Shown here one piece after another: positions 16,145 to 25,641 of a DNA stretch of 64,000 nt (position 1 is its first letter; each line of letters opens with the position of its first letter). The notes below the pieces were generated by a model. It had not been told where the DNA came from and searched no databases. It saw only the letters and a program-made list of their open reading frames with translations. Both the position numbers and the translations under genes were made by a program. Where the stretch lies: NCBI GenBank assembly GCA_020846025.1, contig JADLER010000128.1, forward strand, positions 1-64,000, written 5' to 3'. The DNA is from Bacteroidia bacterium (GTDB lineage: Bacteria; Bacteroidota; Bacteroidia; B-17B0; Aurantibacillaceae).

Positions 16145-16432
16145 CTAATTAAGTTCAACTGAAAGTCCTTTTTCTAAAAGTGCTTCACAAATTGGTTTCA
16201 GTTTCATAAAATCACCCTTTTTAATAGAGCATTTTCCATTAAAATGCACAATATGAGCACATTGCTCAGCTTGAATCACATCATGATGACAATAACGAAC
16301 CAGGCATTCTATTACCCATTCAAATGTATTCACATCGTCATTAAATAAAACTAAATGACTTTCTTTATTCTCTTTAGTTAGAACTTTCTCATCTAACAAA
16401 ACATCAACTTCAGTTGAAAAGGTTGCATTCAT
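16145..16432 (-). CDS. clpS: ClpS adaptor for the ClpAP/ClpCP protease
   Basis: 95 residues, normal ClpS size. The motif LVLFNDDVNTFEWVIECL is the hallmark Asn-Asp-Asp region of ClpS that binds N-end-rule residues; the later HHDVIQAEQCAHIVHFNGKC matches the second helix and strand of the fold. ClpS hands proteins with destabilising N-termini to Clp ATPases. It is 78 bp from the giant envelope gene and not linked to clpA or clpC here. Confidence 0.95.
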   Translation of the reverse strand: MNATFSTEVDVLLDEKVLTKENKESHLVLFNDDVNTFEWVIECLVRYCHHDVIQAEQCAHIVHFNGKCSIKKGDFMKLKPICEALLEKGLSVELN

Positions 16433-16511
16433 ACTTTATTATTATATTTATTAATGCTTACAGATTATACATAAGTATAACTTTATTGTTATATAAAGAT
16501 ACAGCTTTTTT

Positions 16512-19500
16512 TTATCTCGTCAAGTATTGAGAGGCTTCTGCCCCATATAATTTTTTACCGTCTTTAAATACGGTAATAAATGCATCGGTAATACCCAGCG
16601 AAACCGCTTCATCTTTTAATGATTTAGCAAACGATGCATTTATAAAATTACCAATGGTGTATATATACAAGCCATTAATTACCGTATTTTTAACTGGCCA
16701 AGTTTTAATATTTAAAAATTTAGCGGCAACTTCGTTAGGCACTTGATTTTTATAAGCGCCAATTTGTACTTTAAAAGAAATACCCGATTCATCGGCTTTT
16801 ACGCCATTATCGGCAGTAGGTTTTGGTCCTTCTGTTACACCGTTATTAAATGCTTGGGTTGACGGATTTGCTGAAGCAGTTGTTATATTGGATGTAGTTG
16901 AATTAGATACAGGTTGTGTTGAAGTAACTGGATTTTCCCCAGGGAAAATAATCGGATTTTCAGGTTCTAACTTTAAATTATTATTTTCTGATTGTAGTTT
17001 TTGAGCCTCAGTATACGGAACACGTTTTGCATTGTAATATGCAGATACAAAGGCATCTTTCACACCTAAATCAACTACCTTGCGTTTATCTTCAATAAGT
17101 TTATTAGTTTGATTGTAAATACCTGCAGTGTAACGGTACAATCCATTTGGTAATTTCTCGGTATAAATTGGTTTTAAATTAAATAATTGGGAACGCGTAA
17201 CTTGTTTAGAATAAACACCAATTTGAACTGTATAAAGTAAGCCATTTATTTGCTCTAATTGTCCACTTACCTCAACAGGTTGTGTTTCTGTTGGCGTAGA
17301 AGTTGTGAGATTAGTTGTTGTACTTGAAATGGTATTCCTAGGAATATTGGCATCAGCTGTTATACCAGCACTTGTGTTAGTAGTCATCTCTATCACTTGT
17401 CCTTTAACTTGTGCTTGAGCTGTTGCTTCACTCAATGTAATACGTTTACCATTATAATAAGCTACCACAAAGGCATCGGAATAACCTAAATTTCTTAAAT
17501 CATTCTTTACTGCATTAGCACTTGCATACTGTTCAAAATTTCCAGCCATGTATCTTATATAACCATTAGGTGTTGTTTGAGCAATAACTGGATCTAATCC
17601 TTTAAATGTATTATTAGGTAATCTTGTTCTAAATGCACCTACTTGAACTTTAAATACTAAACCATCTGGCATCTTTTCATCAATAGGAATGGGTTTACTA
17701 TCCGAATAAGCATCTGATTTCTTTACCTCTAAACCTTCTACCTTTATAACCTTGGTAGGAGCAGAAGAAGTTGTTGCATTATTTTCATTTGAACTGATTA
17801 GATTTGTATTAGATGTCGTAGTATTGGTATTAGTTACAGCTGTATTTGTATTATTCTCGTTTGCTTCGGTTCTATTCGTATCAGTAGTTCCTACTGTATT
17901 ATTATTAACTACAGAATCGGAATTCACATTTATTTGATTTAGTACATTAATAGACTCTTGGCCGGATTGAACTGCTTGTACTAACAAAGATTTACGACTA
18001 GCCACATCTGTTGTTTGATTAGCCTGATTAACTAATTCTAAACTTCTATTATATGCCGATTGAGCTTTAGTTTTAAGGTTATTCTGATTAGAGTTCAAAT
18101 TAGCTGGTAACAAATTCTGACGATGATTATATTCCAGTTTATTAGCTTCCACTAATTGTAATAATCCATCTATATGACTTTGATTATTACTCTGAATTTG
18201 CCCTTTCGTTTCATCTAACTTGGCTAACATTTCTGGGCTTTCTGTTGATACTGTTGCTTGTTTAGGAATATAACTAGGAAAATGTTTTTTATATAAAGCT
18301 AATGCACTTTGTTGTTTTGCAATGGCTTGTTGCTCTTTTTCTTCGGCATTACTATAACCTCCTAATTTCGCAGCATCACTTGGGTAAGCATCCGATTCTT
18401 CACGTAGCTTTTGAGCTTGTTTATTAAACAAATCCGCCTCTGTAAGCATCATACTTACCGAGTTTAACTCAGCGATATCTTTCCCTTGAGCTAATTTTTC
18501 TAAGTCGTTTAAACTTTGTTTATTGGCTTCAAAATTCGCCTTATTTAATTGTTTTTGTTTATTGGCAGCTTCTACTTTTTTAGATAAGGCATTCTTTTCT
18601 AATTCTTTCGCTTGAGCAATATCTTTATCTCTTTCGGTAGCAGGTTTAGTCGCTGAGTTTCTTCTTAATACTGCTGCTTCATCATTTAATTTTTCGGCAT
18701 CAGATAATAAATTTGAAATGGAATTTTGTGTTAAAGGGCTTGTGCCTCCCATTTGCTTAAGTTGATCAATAGCTCCTTCTAATTGTTTGTCTTTTGCTAA
18801 GGCTGAGTTAATTTGATTGTTTCCTTTATTTTTCTTATCAACAGATTCATTAGATGTGTATAAAGCAAAAGCTGTTAATGCTGCTTCATTAGAATTATTT
18901 AATGAAGCTTTAAGTTTTTCTAAATCATTAGCTGACGCATTATCAGTATTTGTAAGTGTTGAAGATGATGTATTAGAAGGTGAAATGGTATTAGTAGCCG
19001 CTGTAGATTGAGTTGTAGCTGATGCAATATTAGTTGTATTATTTACAGCCTGCGTATTATTGTTTAATGAGGTTGTAGGGGTTGTTGTTACTGATGGTGA
19101 ATTAGTACTCGTTACACGGTTGGTATTATTGGCATTTTCATTAGCCTGTGTGTTATTGGCAATGGTATTTGTTTCATTATTTTGAGGCGTTGTGGAATTG
19201 GCTAAACTATTATTCTCAAGTGATGTCGTTGCCTGATTCAATAATTTAATAGCCTCAATCTCTTTTTGATTAGCTTTTAGCAATAGATTAGCATTAGTAC
19301 TTGCATCCGATGTATTCGAGGCCTGAGTAATTAAAGCTTTAGCTTCATTATTTAATTGTTCAGCATTCGTTTTTAAATCTTGTGCATTTTTATTCTCAGG
19401 CTTAGATAAATTTTGATTTTTAAGTAATCTATTAGTTTGTACATTCAACTCATTTTGATTAGCCTTACTTAAAGCTAAGAATGATTCAGCCTGTTGTTGT

Positions 19501-22500
19501 GCTACTTTGTTTAACTCGTTATTTACATTTGCAACAATATCGTTAGTTGTTGGTGAGTTTGTATTTTCTTTTGGTTTAAATGAAGGATTCGCTTTCATAA
19601 GCAACTCCATAGCTTTTTGCTGTTTTGCTAAAGCTTGATTTTCTTTTTCTTCAGCATTACTCAATCCACCTAATCTTGCAGCACCATTAGGATAAGCTTC
19701 AGCTTCGGTTCGTAAGTTTTTAGCTTGTTTAAAATTTAAGGCTGCCTCATCAACTAACATATTTGCTTGAGATATGTCGTTGCTTTCTTTTCCTGCAGTG
19801 AGTTTTTGCAAAGATTCCAAATTGTCAGCATTCAAATCAAAAGAAGTTTGATTCTTATTTTTAACTACTGTAGCAGCTTCCAACTTTTTATCAATGGCTA
19901 GTTTTTCATTATCAACAGCCTGTTTTATCAAAGCATCTTTTTCAGCACTTGTTTTTGTTGCTGATTCTTTACGTTGCTCAAATGCCTTATTATACAAAGC
20001 ATCTGCTTCGGCCAATAAAGCATCTGCATTTTGTTGTTGGCTATTTTTAATATCCTGTTCGGCTTTGTTAAGCACATTATTAAAACTATTTTCAAGTTGT
20101 TTGGCTGACTCAAATTTTTGTGTGGCTGTTTGTTTTAAAGAAACAGAATTTTGTTCTTTATATTCATTAAAAGTAAATAATTGCGAAGCAGTTGCAGAGT
20201 TAGATTGCAAACCTGTTCTTAAATTGTTTAATTGATTAAGTACTGCCTGGTTATCGTTTGAATTATTTGCTGTGATAGGTTTTAATGCAGTTTGATTATC
20301 GGAACTATTATTTGTAATTGATGTATTATTTTTTGAGGCATTAGCATCAGAATTTGTTGTAGTAACAGTTACGTTATTATTAGTTACTTCTAAATTATTA
20401 TTATCATTTTCAATTTTCTGAGTGCTTTCAGGGTTTTGATTATTATTTTCGATATTGCTATCATTATTATTTTGTTGTTTCGATGTATTGTTAATTACAA
20501 TTTCTGATGTGTTTAATTTCTTTAAACTAGCGTCGTTATTAGCAATTAATTTATTATTATCTGATTTTAATTTTTCTAATTGTTTAATTTCATCCGACAG
20601 TTTTTTCTTTTCAGTTGAGTTTTTAGTTTTTGTAAGTTCATTCTTATCTAATGCTATTAAATCATTAATGTCTTTGTTATAATTCTTCAGTATTTCGTTT
20701 TGCTGGGTTAGCTCTTCTTTACTAGATTGTTCGATCTTATCTGCATTTACTTTATCTGCATATTTATTTACAATTCCATCATACGAAAGGCTAGTTGTAT
20801 TTTGTGATGAAGTATTATTAATTGCAGTTACTGAGTTGGCATTTTGATTATTTTTTTCATTAGTTGTAATGGAATTAGAAACCAATTGATTATTCTTTTC
20901 AGAAGCATTTAATGCCACAGCATCTGTTGCATTATCCTGCATATTTGAAGCTATTTGGATACTTTGTTTAATTCCATCAATATCACTGCGCAATGCATCA
21001 ATTCTTTTATTTTTGGTGGTTAATTCATTGTTTTTAGCATCTATCTCATTGTTAACTTCACGTATTTGTGCAGCGATATTTTCTTTTAATGTTTTATCCG
21101 TTTCATTAATTCTATCCTTTTCTAATGTTTCTACTTCCGATTTTAGCGTTGTAATTTCTTGTGAAATATGATTAATTGATTTCTCTGTAGATGAAATCTC
21201 TTGTTGTTTCAAATCAACCTCAGCCTTTAAAGAAGCCAACAACTCGTTTGATTGATTTTGTTGTTTTGAAACCGTATCTAATTCTTTTTGAATTTGCTCA
21301 AGTTTAGTAAGGGCTTCTTTATTATTCTTGTTATTTATTACTTCTTGTAATTGGTTTACATATTGATTAGTTAATTCAGCTTCTTTTTGTTTAGAATTAG
21401 CATCTACCTCAAGACTTTTAGCCAAATTTGTTGCAATATTAGCAATAGCAGTTGCTTGTCTTGCCTCTTCCTTCAATTGATTAGCTTTAGCGAGTTCCTC
21501 ATTTTTTTTAGCAATATCCGTTATAGTATTAGCTTGTTGTATGATTTGCTCGGCTTCTTTTTGTTTCTCATTCGCTTCTAACGTTTTTTGAGAAACTAAT
21601 GAATAAGCGTCTTGTGCGTCTTGTCTTAATTCAGTTGATTCTTGTTCAGCTTCTTTTGCATCTTCCTTGGCAATATTTAATAACTCTTCGTTAGTTACAT
21701 TTTTATTTGCTGGTGTAGTCGATGATTTATTAGAGTTAGTTTCATTTGTACTTCCTTGCACCGTAGGATTATTTGAATTTACGGCACTTAAATCATTTTT
21801 ATTACTACTTTGGATATTTGCTTGATTTTTAGATTGGTTCAACAAGTTTTGATCGTAAGGTTCGTTTTCATTAACTTCTAACTTTGCCTTTTTCTCAATT
21901 AAATCCATCATTACACTGTAATTTTCATCAGGAATATCTCCATCAAAATAATTAGTAATTTTTAACCGCTGTTTGTCGTACGAAATCATCTGGCGATACG
22001 GCTTTAATGTATAAGCCACTGGAATCTGTACACCATCTGATTGAGTAGGAATACCTGGTGTTTCCACTTTAAAGATAAATTTACCACCGTTAGGTAATTC
22101 CATAAAATAATCGCCGTTATCAGCCGCTTGATAAGTCCCCACAATTTCACCATTCGACATATCAGTAACGGTAATTTTTGATTTTAAACTCTGAGATGCT
22201 TCTTCTTTTACTACTGTACCTTTAATAATGGCAAAATTCATTGGACGACGCTCCGTATTTATTTTCAACACATCCAGCTTGCCATAAGGGCTATATCTTC
22301 CTGTACTAAAAAAAGCTGTTTTCTCTAACGAATCAGTTACAAATAAAATATCATCATCAGGAGAATTAATAGGAAACTCTAAATTTTCTGGTTGGCTCCA
22401 TGATTGAGTAGCTTCGTTATAAGTAGTTTTAAACACATCATAACCTCCCATACTATTATGCCCCTTTGATGAAAAATAAAGTGTTTTTCCATTAGGATGC

Positions 22501-23288
22501 AGAAAAGGATAATCTTCATCAAACTCCGTATTTATAGATGTTGGTAATTTAGTGGCTTTACTCCAACTACCATTTGGTAATCTATTCACATAATAAATAT
22601 CACGTCCAGAACTACCACCATCACCGTAGCTCGAATAATACAAACGCTCGCCTGTACGTGGTAGATATACTACCGATTTATCTTTCTTTTTTTTATCATA
22701 ACTCGATTTATAATCATCTGGTTTCACTAATAATTTTCCACCAATATCTTTAACATCGTAGGCTTTAAAATAATCAATTTCATTCAGTTGTTTTTTACTA
22801 ATAATTACTAAATCTGATAAATTGGACAATAAGCGTTTACCATTTTTACAAGACTGAATTTCTCTATCTACTTCTAATTTCTTTACTAATGCGGAACCAG
22901 CGGTTTGCTTAAATTCTGTATATAATTTAATGGCCTCATCAAAGTGATAATTCACATGATAGGTTTTTGCTAAATAAAATTTCGTTTCCTTTGGCGCTTC
23001 ATTTGGATTTTTTAATGCTACCTGAAAATAGGTGAATGGTTTTTTCTTATCAGGTTCAGAATACAACATACACACACCCAATTTAAAATTATATTCTGGG
23101 TCCTTTGGGTAAAGTGAAACTAATTGCGAATAATGTTTGTATGCCTGAGCGTATTCCTGTTCTTCAAAAAACTGATTAGCCTGTTTTTTGAGTTCATCTT
23201 CGTTTTTTACTTGAGCATGAAGATAAGTGGAATTAAAAAATACAAATAACACCCATAAGTAAGCAAACATGTGCTTACTACTGACCAT
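16512..23288 (-). CDS. Giant envelope protein: TPR, PD40, carboxypeptidase-regulatory domain, coiled coil, three SPOR-like repeats
   Basis: About 2258 residues. Start chosen at ATG 23288: the upstream TTG (23327) overlaps a perfect -7 element. Order: signal peptide (MVSSKHMFAYLWVLF to HAQ); TPR-like helices (30-160); PD40 beta-propeller strands (about 220-345) including YFSSKGHNSMGGYDVFK; a carboxypeptidase-regulatory-like domain (about 350-440); a long coiled coil; Asn/Thr/Ser-rich linkers; a duplicated helical module (about 1060-1240 and 1460-1675); and three SPOR-like repeats (about 1874, 2014 and 2168 onward), each FKVQVGAF-like and ending DAFV/DAFI plus a G/A-K-R/K turn. TPR-PD40-CRD is the order of PorE of the T9SS, where an OmpA domain holds peptidoglycan; here SPOR repeats may do so. 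Role is inferred. Confidence 0.85.
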   Translation of the reverse strand: MVSSKHMFAYLWVLFVFFNSTYLHAQVKNEDELKKQANQFFEEQEYAQAYKHYSQLVSLYPKDPEYNFKLGVCMLYSEPDKKKPFTYFQVALKNPNEAPKETKFYLAKTYHVNYHFDEAIKLYTEFKQTAGSALVKKLEVDREIQSCKNGKRLLSNLSDLVIISKKQLNEIDYFKAYDVKDIGGKLLVKPDDYKSSYDKKKKDKSVVYLPRTGERLYYSSYGDGGSSGRDIYYVNRLPNGSWSKATKLPTSINTEFDEDYPFLHPNGKTLYFSSKGHNSMGGYDVFKTTYNEATQSWSQPENLEFPINSPDDDILFVTDSLEKTAFFSTGRYSPYGKLDVLKINTERRPMNFAIIKGTVVKEEASQSLKSKITVTDMSNGEIVGTYQAADNGDYFMELPNGGKFIFKVETPGIPTQSDGVQIPVAYTLKPYRQMISYDKQRLKITNYFDGDIPDENYSVMMDLIEKKAKLEVNENEPYDQNLLNQSKNQANIQSSNKNDLSAVNSNNPTVQGSTNETNSNKSSTTPANKNVTNEELLNIAKEDAKEAEQESTELRQDAQDAYSLVSQKTLEANEKQKEAEQIIQQANTITDIAKKNEELAKANQLKEEARQATAIANIATNLAKSLEVDANSKQKEAELTNQYVNQLQEVINNKNNKEALTKLEQIQKELDTVSKQQNQSNELLASLKAEVDLKQQEISSTEKSINHISQEITTLKSEVETLEKDRINETDKTLKENIAAQIREVNNEIDAKNNELTTKNKRIDALRSDIDGIKQSIQIASNMQDNATDAVALNASEKNNQLVSNSITTNEKNNQNANSVTAINNTSSQNTTSLSYDGIVNKYADKVNADKIEQSSKEELTQQNEILKNYNKDINDLIALDKNELTKTKNSTEKKKLSDEIKQLEKLKSDNNKLIANNDASLKKLNTSEIVINNTSKQQNNNDSNIENNNQNPESTQKIENDNNNLEVTNNNVTVTTTNSDANASKNNTSITNNSSDNQTALKPITANNSNDNQAVLNQLNNLRTGLQSNSATASQLFTFNEYKEQNSVSLKQTATQKFESAKQLENSFNNVLNKAEQDIKNSQQQNADALLAEADALYNKAFEQRKESATKTSAEKDALIKQAVDNEKLAIDKKLEAATVVKNKNQTSFDLNADNLESLQKLTAGKESNDISQANMLVDEAALNFKQAKNLRTEAEAYPNGAARLGGLSNAEEKENQALAKQQKAMELLMKANPSFKPKENTNSPTTNDIVANVNNELNKVAQQQAESFLALSKANQNELNVQTNRLLKNQNLSKPENKNAQDLKTNAEQLNNEAKALITQASNTSDASTNANLLLKANQKEIEAIKLLNQATTSLENNSLANSTTPQNNETNTIANNTQANENANNTNRVTSTNSPSVTTTPTTSLNNNTQAVNNTTNIASATTQSTAATNTISPSNTSSSTLTNTDNASANDLEKLKASLNNSNEAALTAFALYTSNESVDKKNKGNNQINSALAKDKQLEGAIDQLKQMGGTSPLTQNSISNLLSDAEKLNDEAAVLRRNSATKPATERDKDIAQAKELEKNALSKKVEAANKQKQLNKANFEANKQSLNDLEKLAQGKDIAELNSVSMMLTEADLFNKQAQKLREESDAYPSDAAKLGGYSNAEEKEQQAIAKQQSALALYKKHFPSYIPKQATVSTESPEMLAKLDETKGQIQSNNQSHIDGLLQLVEANKLEYNHRQNLLPANLNSNQNNLKTKAQSAYNRSLELVNQANQTTDVASRKSLLVQAVQSGQESINVLNQINVNSDSVVNNNTVGTTDTNRTEANENNTNTAVTNTNTTTSNTNLISSNENNATTSSAPTKVIKVEGLEVKKSDAYSDSKPIPIDEKMPDGLVFKVQVGAFRTRLPNNTFKGLDPVIAQTTPNGYIRYMAGNFEQYASANAVKNDLRNLGYSDAFVVAYYNGKRITLSEATAQAQVKGQVIEMTTNTSAGITADANIPRNTISSTTTNLTTSTPTETQPVEVSGQLEQINGLLYTVQIGVYSKQVTRSQLFNLKPIYTEKLPNGLYRYTAGIYNQTNKLIEDKRKVVDLGVKDAFVSAYYNAKRVPYTEAQKLQSENNNLKLEPENPIIFPGENPVTSTQPVSNSTTSNITTASANPSTQAFNNGVTEGPKPTADNGVKADESGISFKVQIGAYKNQVPNEVAAKFLNIKTWPVKNTVINGLYIYTIGNFINASFAKSLKDEAVSLGITDAFITVFKDGKKLYGAEASQYLTR
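18260..20110 (-). repeat. Internal duplication in the giant envelope protein
   Basis: Two copies (about 19570-20110 and 18260-18920) encode the same helical module. Shared landmarks are DALLAEADALYNKA versus NLLSDAEKLNDEA, KLTAGKES versus KLAQGKDI, AYPNGAARLGGLSNAEEKE versus AYPSDAAKLGGYSNAEEKE, and NPSFKPK versus FPSYIPK. An Asn/Thr-rich linker separates them. Confidence 0.8.
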
Positions 23289-23324
23289 AAAATATGTATT
23301 TCCGTTGTTACTCAGAGCTAATAC

Positions 23325-23332
23325 CAAATTTA
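23325..23332 (-). promoter_or_regulatory. Putative -7 element of the giant envelope gene
   Basis: TAAATTTG on the minus strand (23332 to 23325) matches TAnnTTTG. It predicts a start site near 23317 and a leader of about 29 nt before the ATG at 23288, which excludes the longer TTG-initiated frame. Confidence 0.5.
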
Positions 23333-23441
23333 CCTAAAATAACTAAAATAGTTAGGTTTTAGATGCTAAATAATGAGAAATTACATAATTTTTAAATAGA
23401 ATTTTCAGGAATTGTTCAATGTAATTTGTTAAGAAATCAAA

Positions 23442-24791
23442 TTATCGAGCATTATAGAGCCAACCGCTTGGATCCATCGTTTTTTGTCCTTTCCATATCT
23501 GCAAGTTCATACTTGATTTTCCATCTTCATCTATAATGGTTCCAATAGACTGTTTAATCTTTACCTGTTGTCCTTGTTTTACAAATACATTTTCTAAATT
23601 ACTATATACGCTTAAATATTCTCCATGCCTAACTATTACAAGCTTACCACCTGTAGGAGAAATCGCAATACTGGTTACTTCGCCATCAAATACAGCACGT
23701 GCTTCAGCCCCTTTTCCAGTACAAATATCAATACCATTATTATTCATCATAAAACCTTTAATTGCTGGATGCTCATATTCTCCATAAGGCTGACAAATAA
23801 CGCCTTTGGTTACTGGCCAAGGTAATTTTCCTCGATTGCTAGAAAAATCAGCACCTAATGCTTCAGCAGCTTCAGTAAGTTCAGGGGCCGTTGGTTTAGT
23901 CTCAATAGTTTTAATTTCCGTTTTATTTGGTTTTTTGGTTTTATTCTTTTCTTTGGCCAATTTTTCTGCTTTGGCGGCTTTCTCAGCAGCAATTCTAGCC
24001 GATTCTTCTGCCTTACGTTTAATCTCAGCTTCAATTAATTTTTTGATAGCTAATTGCAAATTTTCAGCATCACGTCTCTTTTTCTCAAGTTCGGCTTTTA
24101 ATTCTTTTTCTTGTTGTTGTAATTCATTTAATACTATCTCTTGTTGTTGTTTTTCGGCATCTAAATTCAATCTTTCTTCTTTTTCATTACCAAGTAATAC
24201 ATTTTTCTCGTGTCTTTGTTCTTCTAGTTGTTTTATTTTTTCATTTAATAAAGTTTGTGTACTTACTATTTCCATAGCTTGTTTCTTACGAAAGGCTGAA
24301 TATTGTTGAAAATATTTAAGTCTTAAATAAGCTTGATTAAAATCTCCGGCAGAGAATAGAAACATCAACTTGGTATATGAATCTCGATTACGTTGTGCAA
24401 AATAAATCATTTTAGCGTATTCGGATTTAAGTTGATTTAAGTTGGCCTGTAAAGCATTTACTTCGGTTACTGTTCTTTTAATTTGAGTATTGATGTGTAA
24501 TAATTCGTTATTAATTGTAGTAATCAATTCCTCTCTTACTTTAATTTTAGTATTAATTACAACGATTGAATTAATTTGCGATTTCTTATTTGCCTTAGTT
24601 TGGCTCAACTGCGAATTAAGTTGCTTTATATCATCATTCAACTTGTTTCGTTTTTTTTGAAGTTCTTTATGAGAAGTTGATTGATTTTGCCCCTTAGTTT
24701 GAGCTAATGAAAAAGAGAATATACCTAACCAAAAAAAACAAAAACACACAAAAACTTTAATGTGTTTCTTTTTTAGTGGTAATAGGTTCAT
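23442..24791 (-). CDS. EnvC/NlpD-like murein hydrolase activator with degenerate M23 domain
   Basis: 449 residues: signal peptide (VCFCFFWLGIFSFSLAQ), a long coiled coil (about 40-260), a Lys/Ala/Glu linker, and a C-terminal LytM/M23 domain (about 325-449). The zinc ligands are mostly missing: the position of the first His in HxxxD is Asn (NNGIDI), the YxHL His is Asn (VYSNL), and the final His is replaced (LQIW). EnvC has the same kind of loss and activates amidases instead of cutting peptidoglycan itself. It overlaps the DUF4292 gene by 35 bp, and is last in the block starting at 28412. Likely periplasmic, in cell division or wall turnover (inference). Confidence 0.88.
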   Translation of the reverse strand: MNLLPLKKKHIKVFVCFCFFWLGIFSFSLAQTKGQNQSTSHKELQKKRNKLNDDIKQLNSQLSQTKANKKSQINSIVVINTKIKVREELITTINNELLHINTQIKRTVTEVNALQANLNQLKSEYAKMIYFAQRNRDSYTKLMFLFSAGDFNQAYLRLKYFQQYSAFRKKQAMEIVSTQTLLNEKIKQLEEQRHEKNVLLGNEKEERLNLDAEKQQQEIVLNELQQQEKELKAELEKKRRDAENLQLAIKKLIEAEIKRKAEESARIAAEKAAKAEKLAKEKNKTKKPNKTEIKTIETKPTAPELTEAAEALGADFSSNRGKLPWPVTKGVICQPYGEYEHPAIKGFMMNNNGIDICTGKGAEARAVFDGEVTSIAISPTGGKLVIVRHGEYLSVYSNLENVFVKQGQQVKIKQSIGTIIDEDGKSSMNLQIWKGQKTMDPSGWLYNAR

Positions 24792-25641
24792 AGCTTTTTG
24801 GTATGTTTAAATTTGTTTTTTGAGGTTTATTTACCTCTATGCGAACATAATTAATTTTAAGGTTAATTTTCTTCTCTGCCTTTATCTCAATATTAACAAG
24901 GTGTGGTGCAAAAACAGAATCTGGAGCTACAAAATTTGAGTACTCCGCTCTAAAGCTTCTATTGGTTGCAATATCCTGAAACTCGTTATTTACTATCTTG
25001 TAATTTATAGGATTTAAACGCATTATCTGCAACGAGCGTTTTAAAGAATCTTGCTTATTGCTTATTCGGCGTAGCTTTCGCTTTCTTTCGGTACTTAATA
25101 TATAATGACATAATTCTCTATCAATAATTGGTTTCATTTTAGTGTCATCTTCATCAAAATCGGCACTATTGCCTATTAAAGCAGCTTGTATCAAATCAAA
25201 ATCTAATTCTGCATTTAATAACTGATTGATATAATTAAAATCGCCTATAAAATATTTCTTCTTAATATATACCACCATTTTTACACTGTCTTTAGTTATA
25301 AGAAGCTTAGCTACATCTATCATGCCCACTGCCTGAATCGAAATCCAAATAATGCTATCCTTTTTAGCCTTTACTCTTACATCTAAATTATGATCTTCAT
25401 CATCAATCCTTACTTCAACATCTGCCTTGGAGCTAATCCAATCATATTTTAACTCATTATCTTTAATGTGTCGTGATAAGGATTTTGCAGTTTTAAAAAT
25501 TAATCGGCATTTACCTAAGGTGTCTTCTGTATTGGATATAACAGGCTGAGTTTGCTGAGTCTTTTGTTTAGATTTACAAGAAAATAAAGTCAATAAAGCC
25601 AAAAAGAAACTAAAATATATAACCGTACTTAACTTATTCAT
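24757..25641 (-). CDS. DUF4292 lipoprotein
   Basis: 294 residues. The lipobox LFSC (about residue 22) follows a hydrophobic signal, so this is a lipoprotein. The body has the DUF4292 pattern: WISSKADVEVRIDDEDHNLDVRVKAKKDSIIWISI, then VAKLLITKDSVKMV and FDLIQAALIGNS, which resembles LolA/LolB-like half-barrels that hold lipid. Gene order nucleotidyltransferase - TPR - DUF4292 - EnvC-like is a familiar Bacteroidota arrangement. It overlaps both neighbours (8 and 35 bp), so translation is probably coupled. A role in outer-membrane lipid or lipoprotein handling is inferred from fold resemblance only. Confidence 0.85.
   Translation of the reverse strand: MNKLSTVIYFSFFLALLTLFSCKSKQKTQQTQPVISNTEDTLGKCRLIFKTAKSLSRHIKDNELKYDWISSKADVEVRIDDEDHNLDVRVKAKKDSIIWISIQAVGMIDVAKLLITKDSVKMVVYIKKKYFIGDFNYINQLLNAELDFDLIQAALIGNSADFDEDDTKMKPIIDRELCHYILSTERKRKLRRISNKQDSLKRSLQIMRLNPINYKIVNNEFQDIATNRSFRAEYSNFVAPDSVFAPHLVNIEIKAEKKINLKINYVRIEVNKPQKTNLNIPKSYEPITTKKETH

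Noticed and set aside
17740-21800. Asn/Thr/Ser-rich stretches as a mobile-element insertion into the giant gene
   Set aside because: The frame runs through without stops or target duplications, and the stretches link recognisable protein modules.
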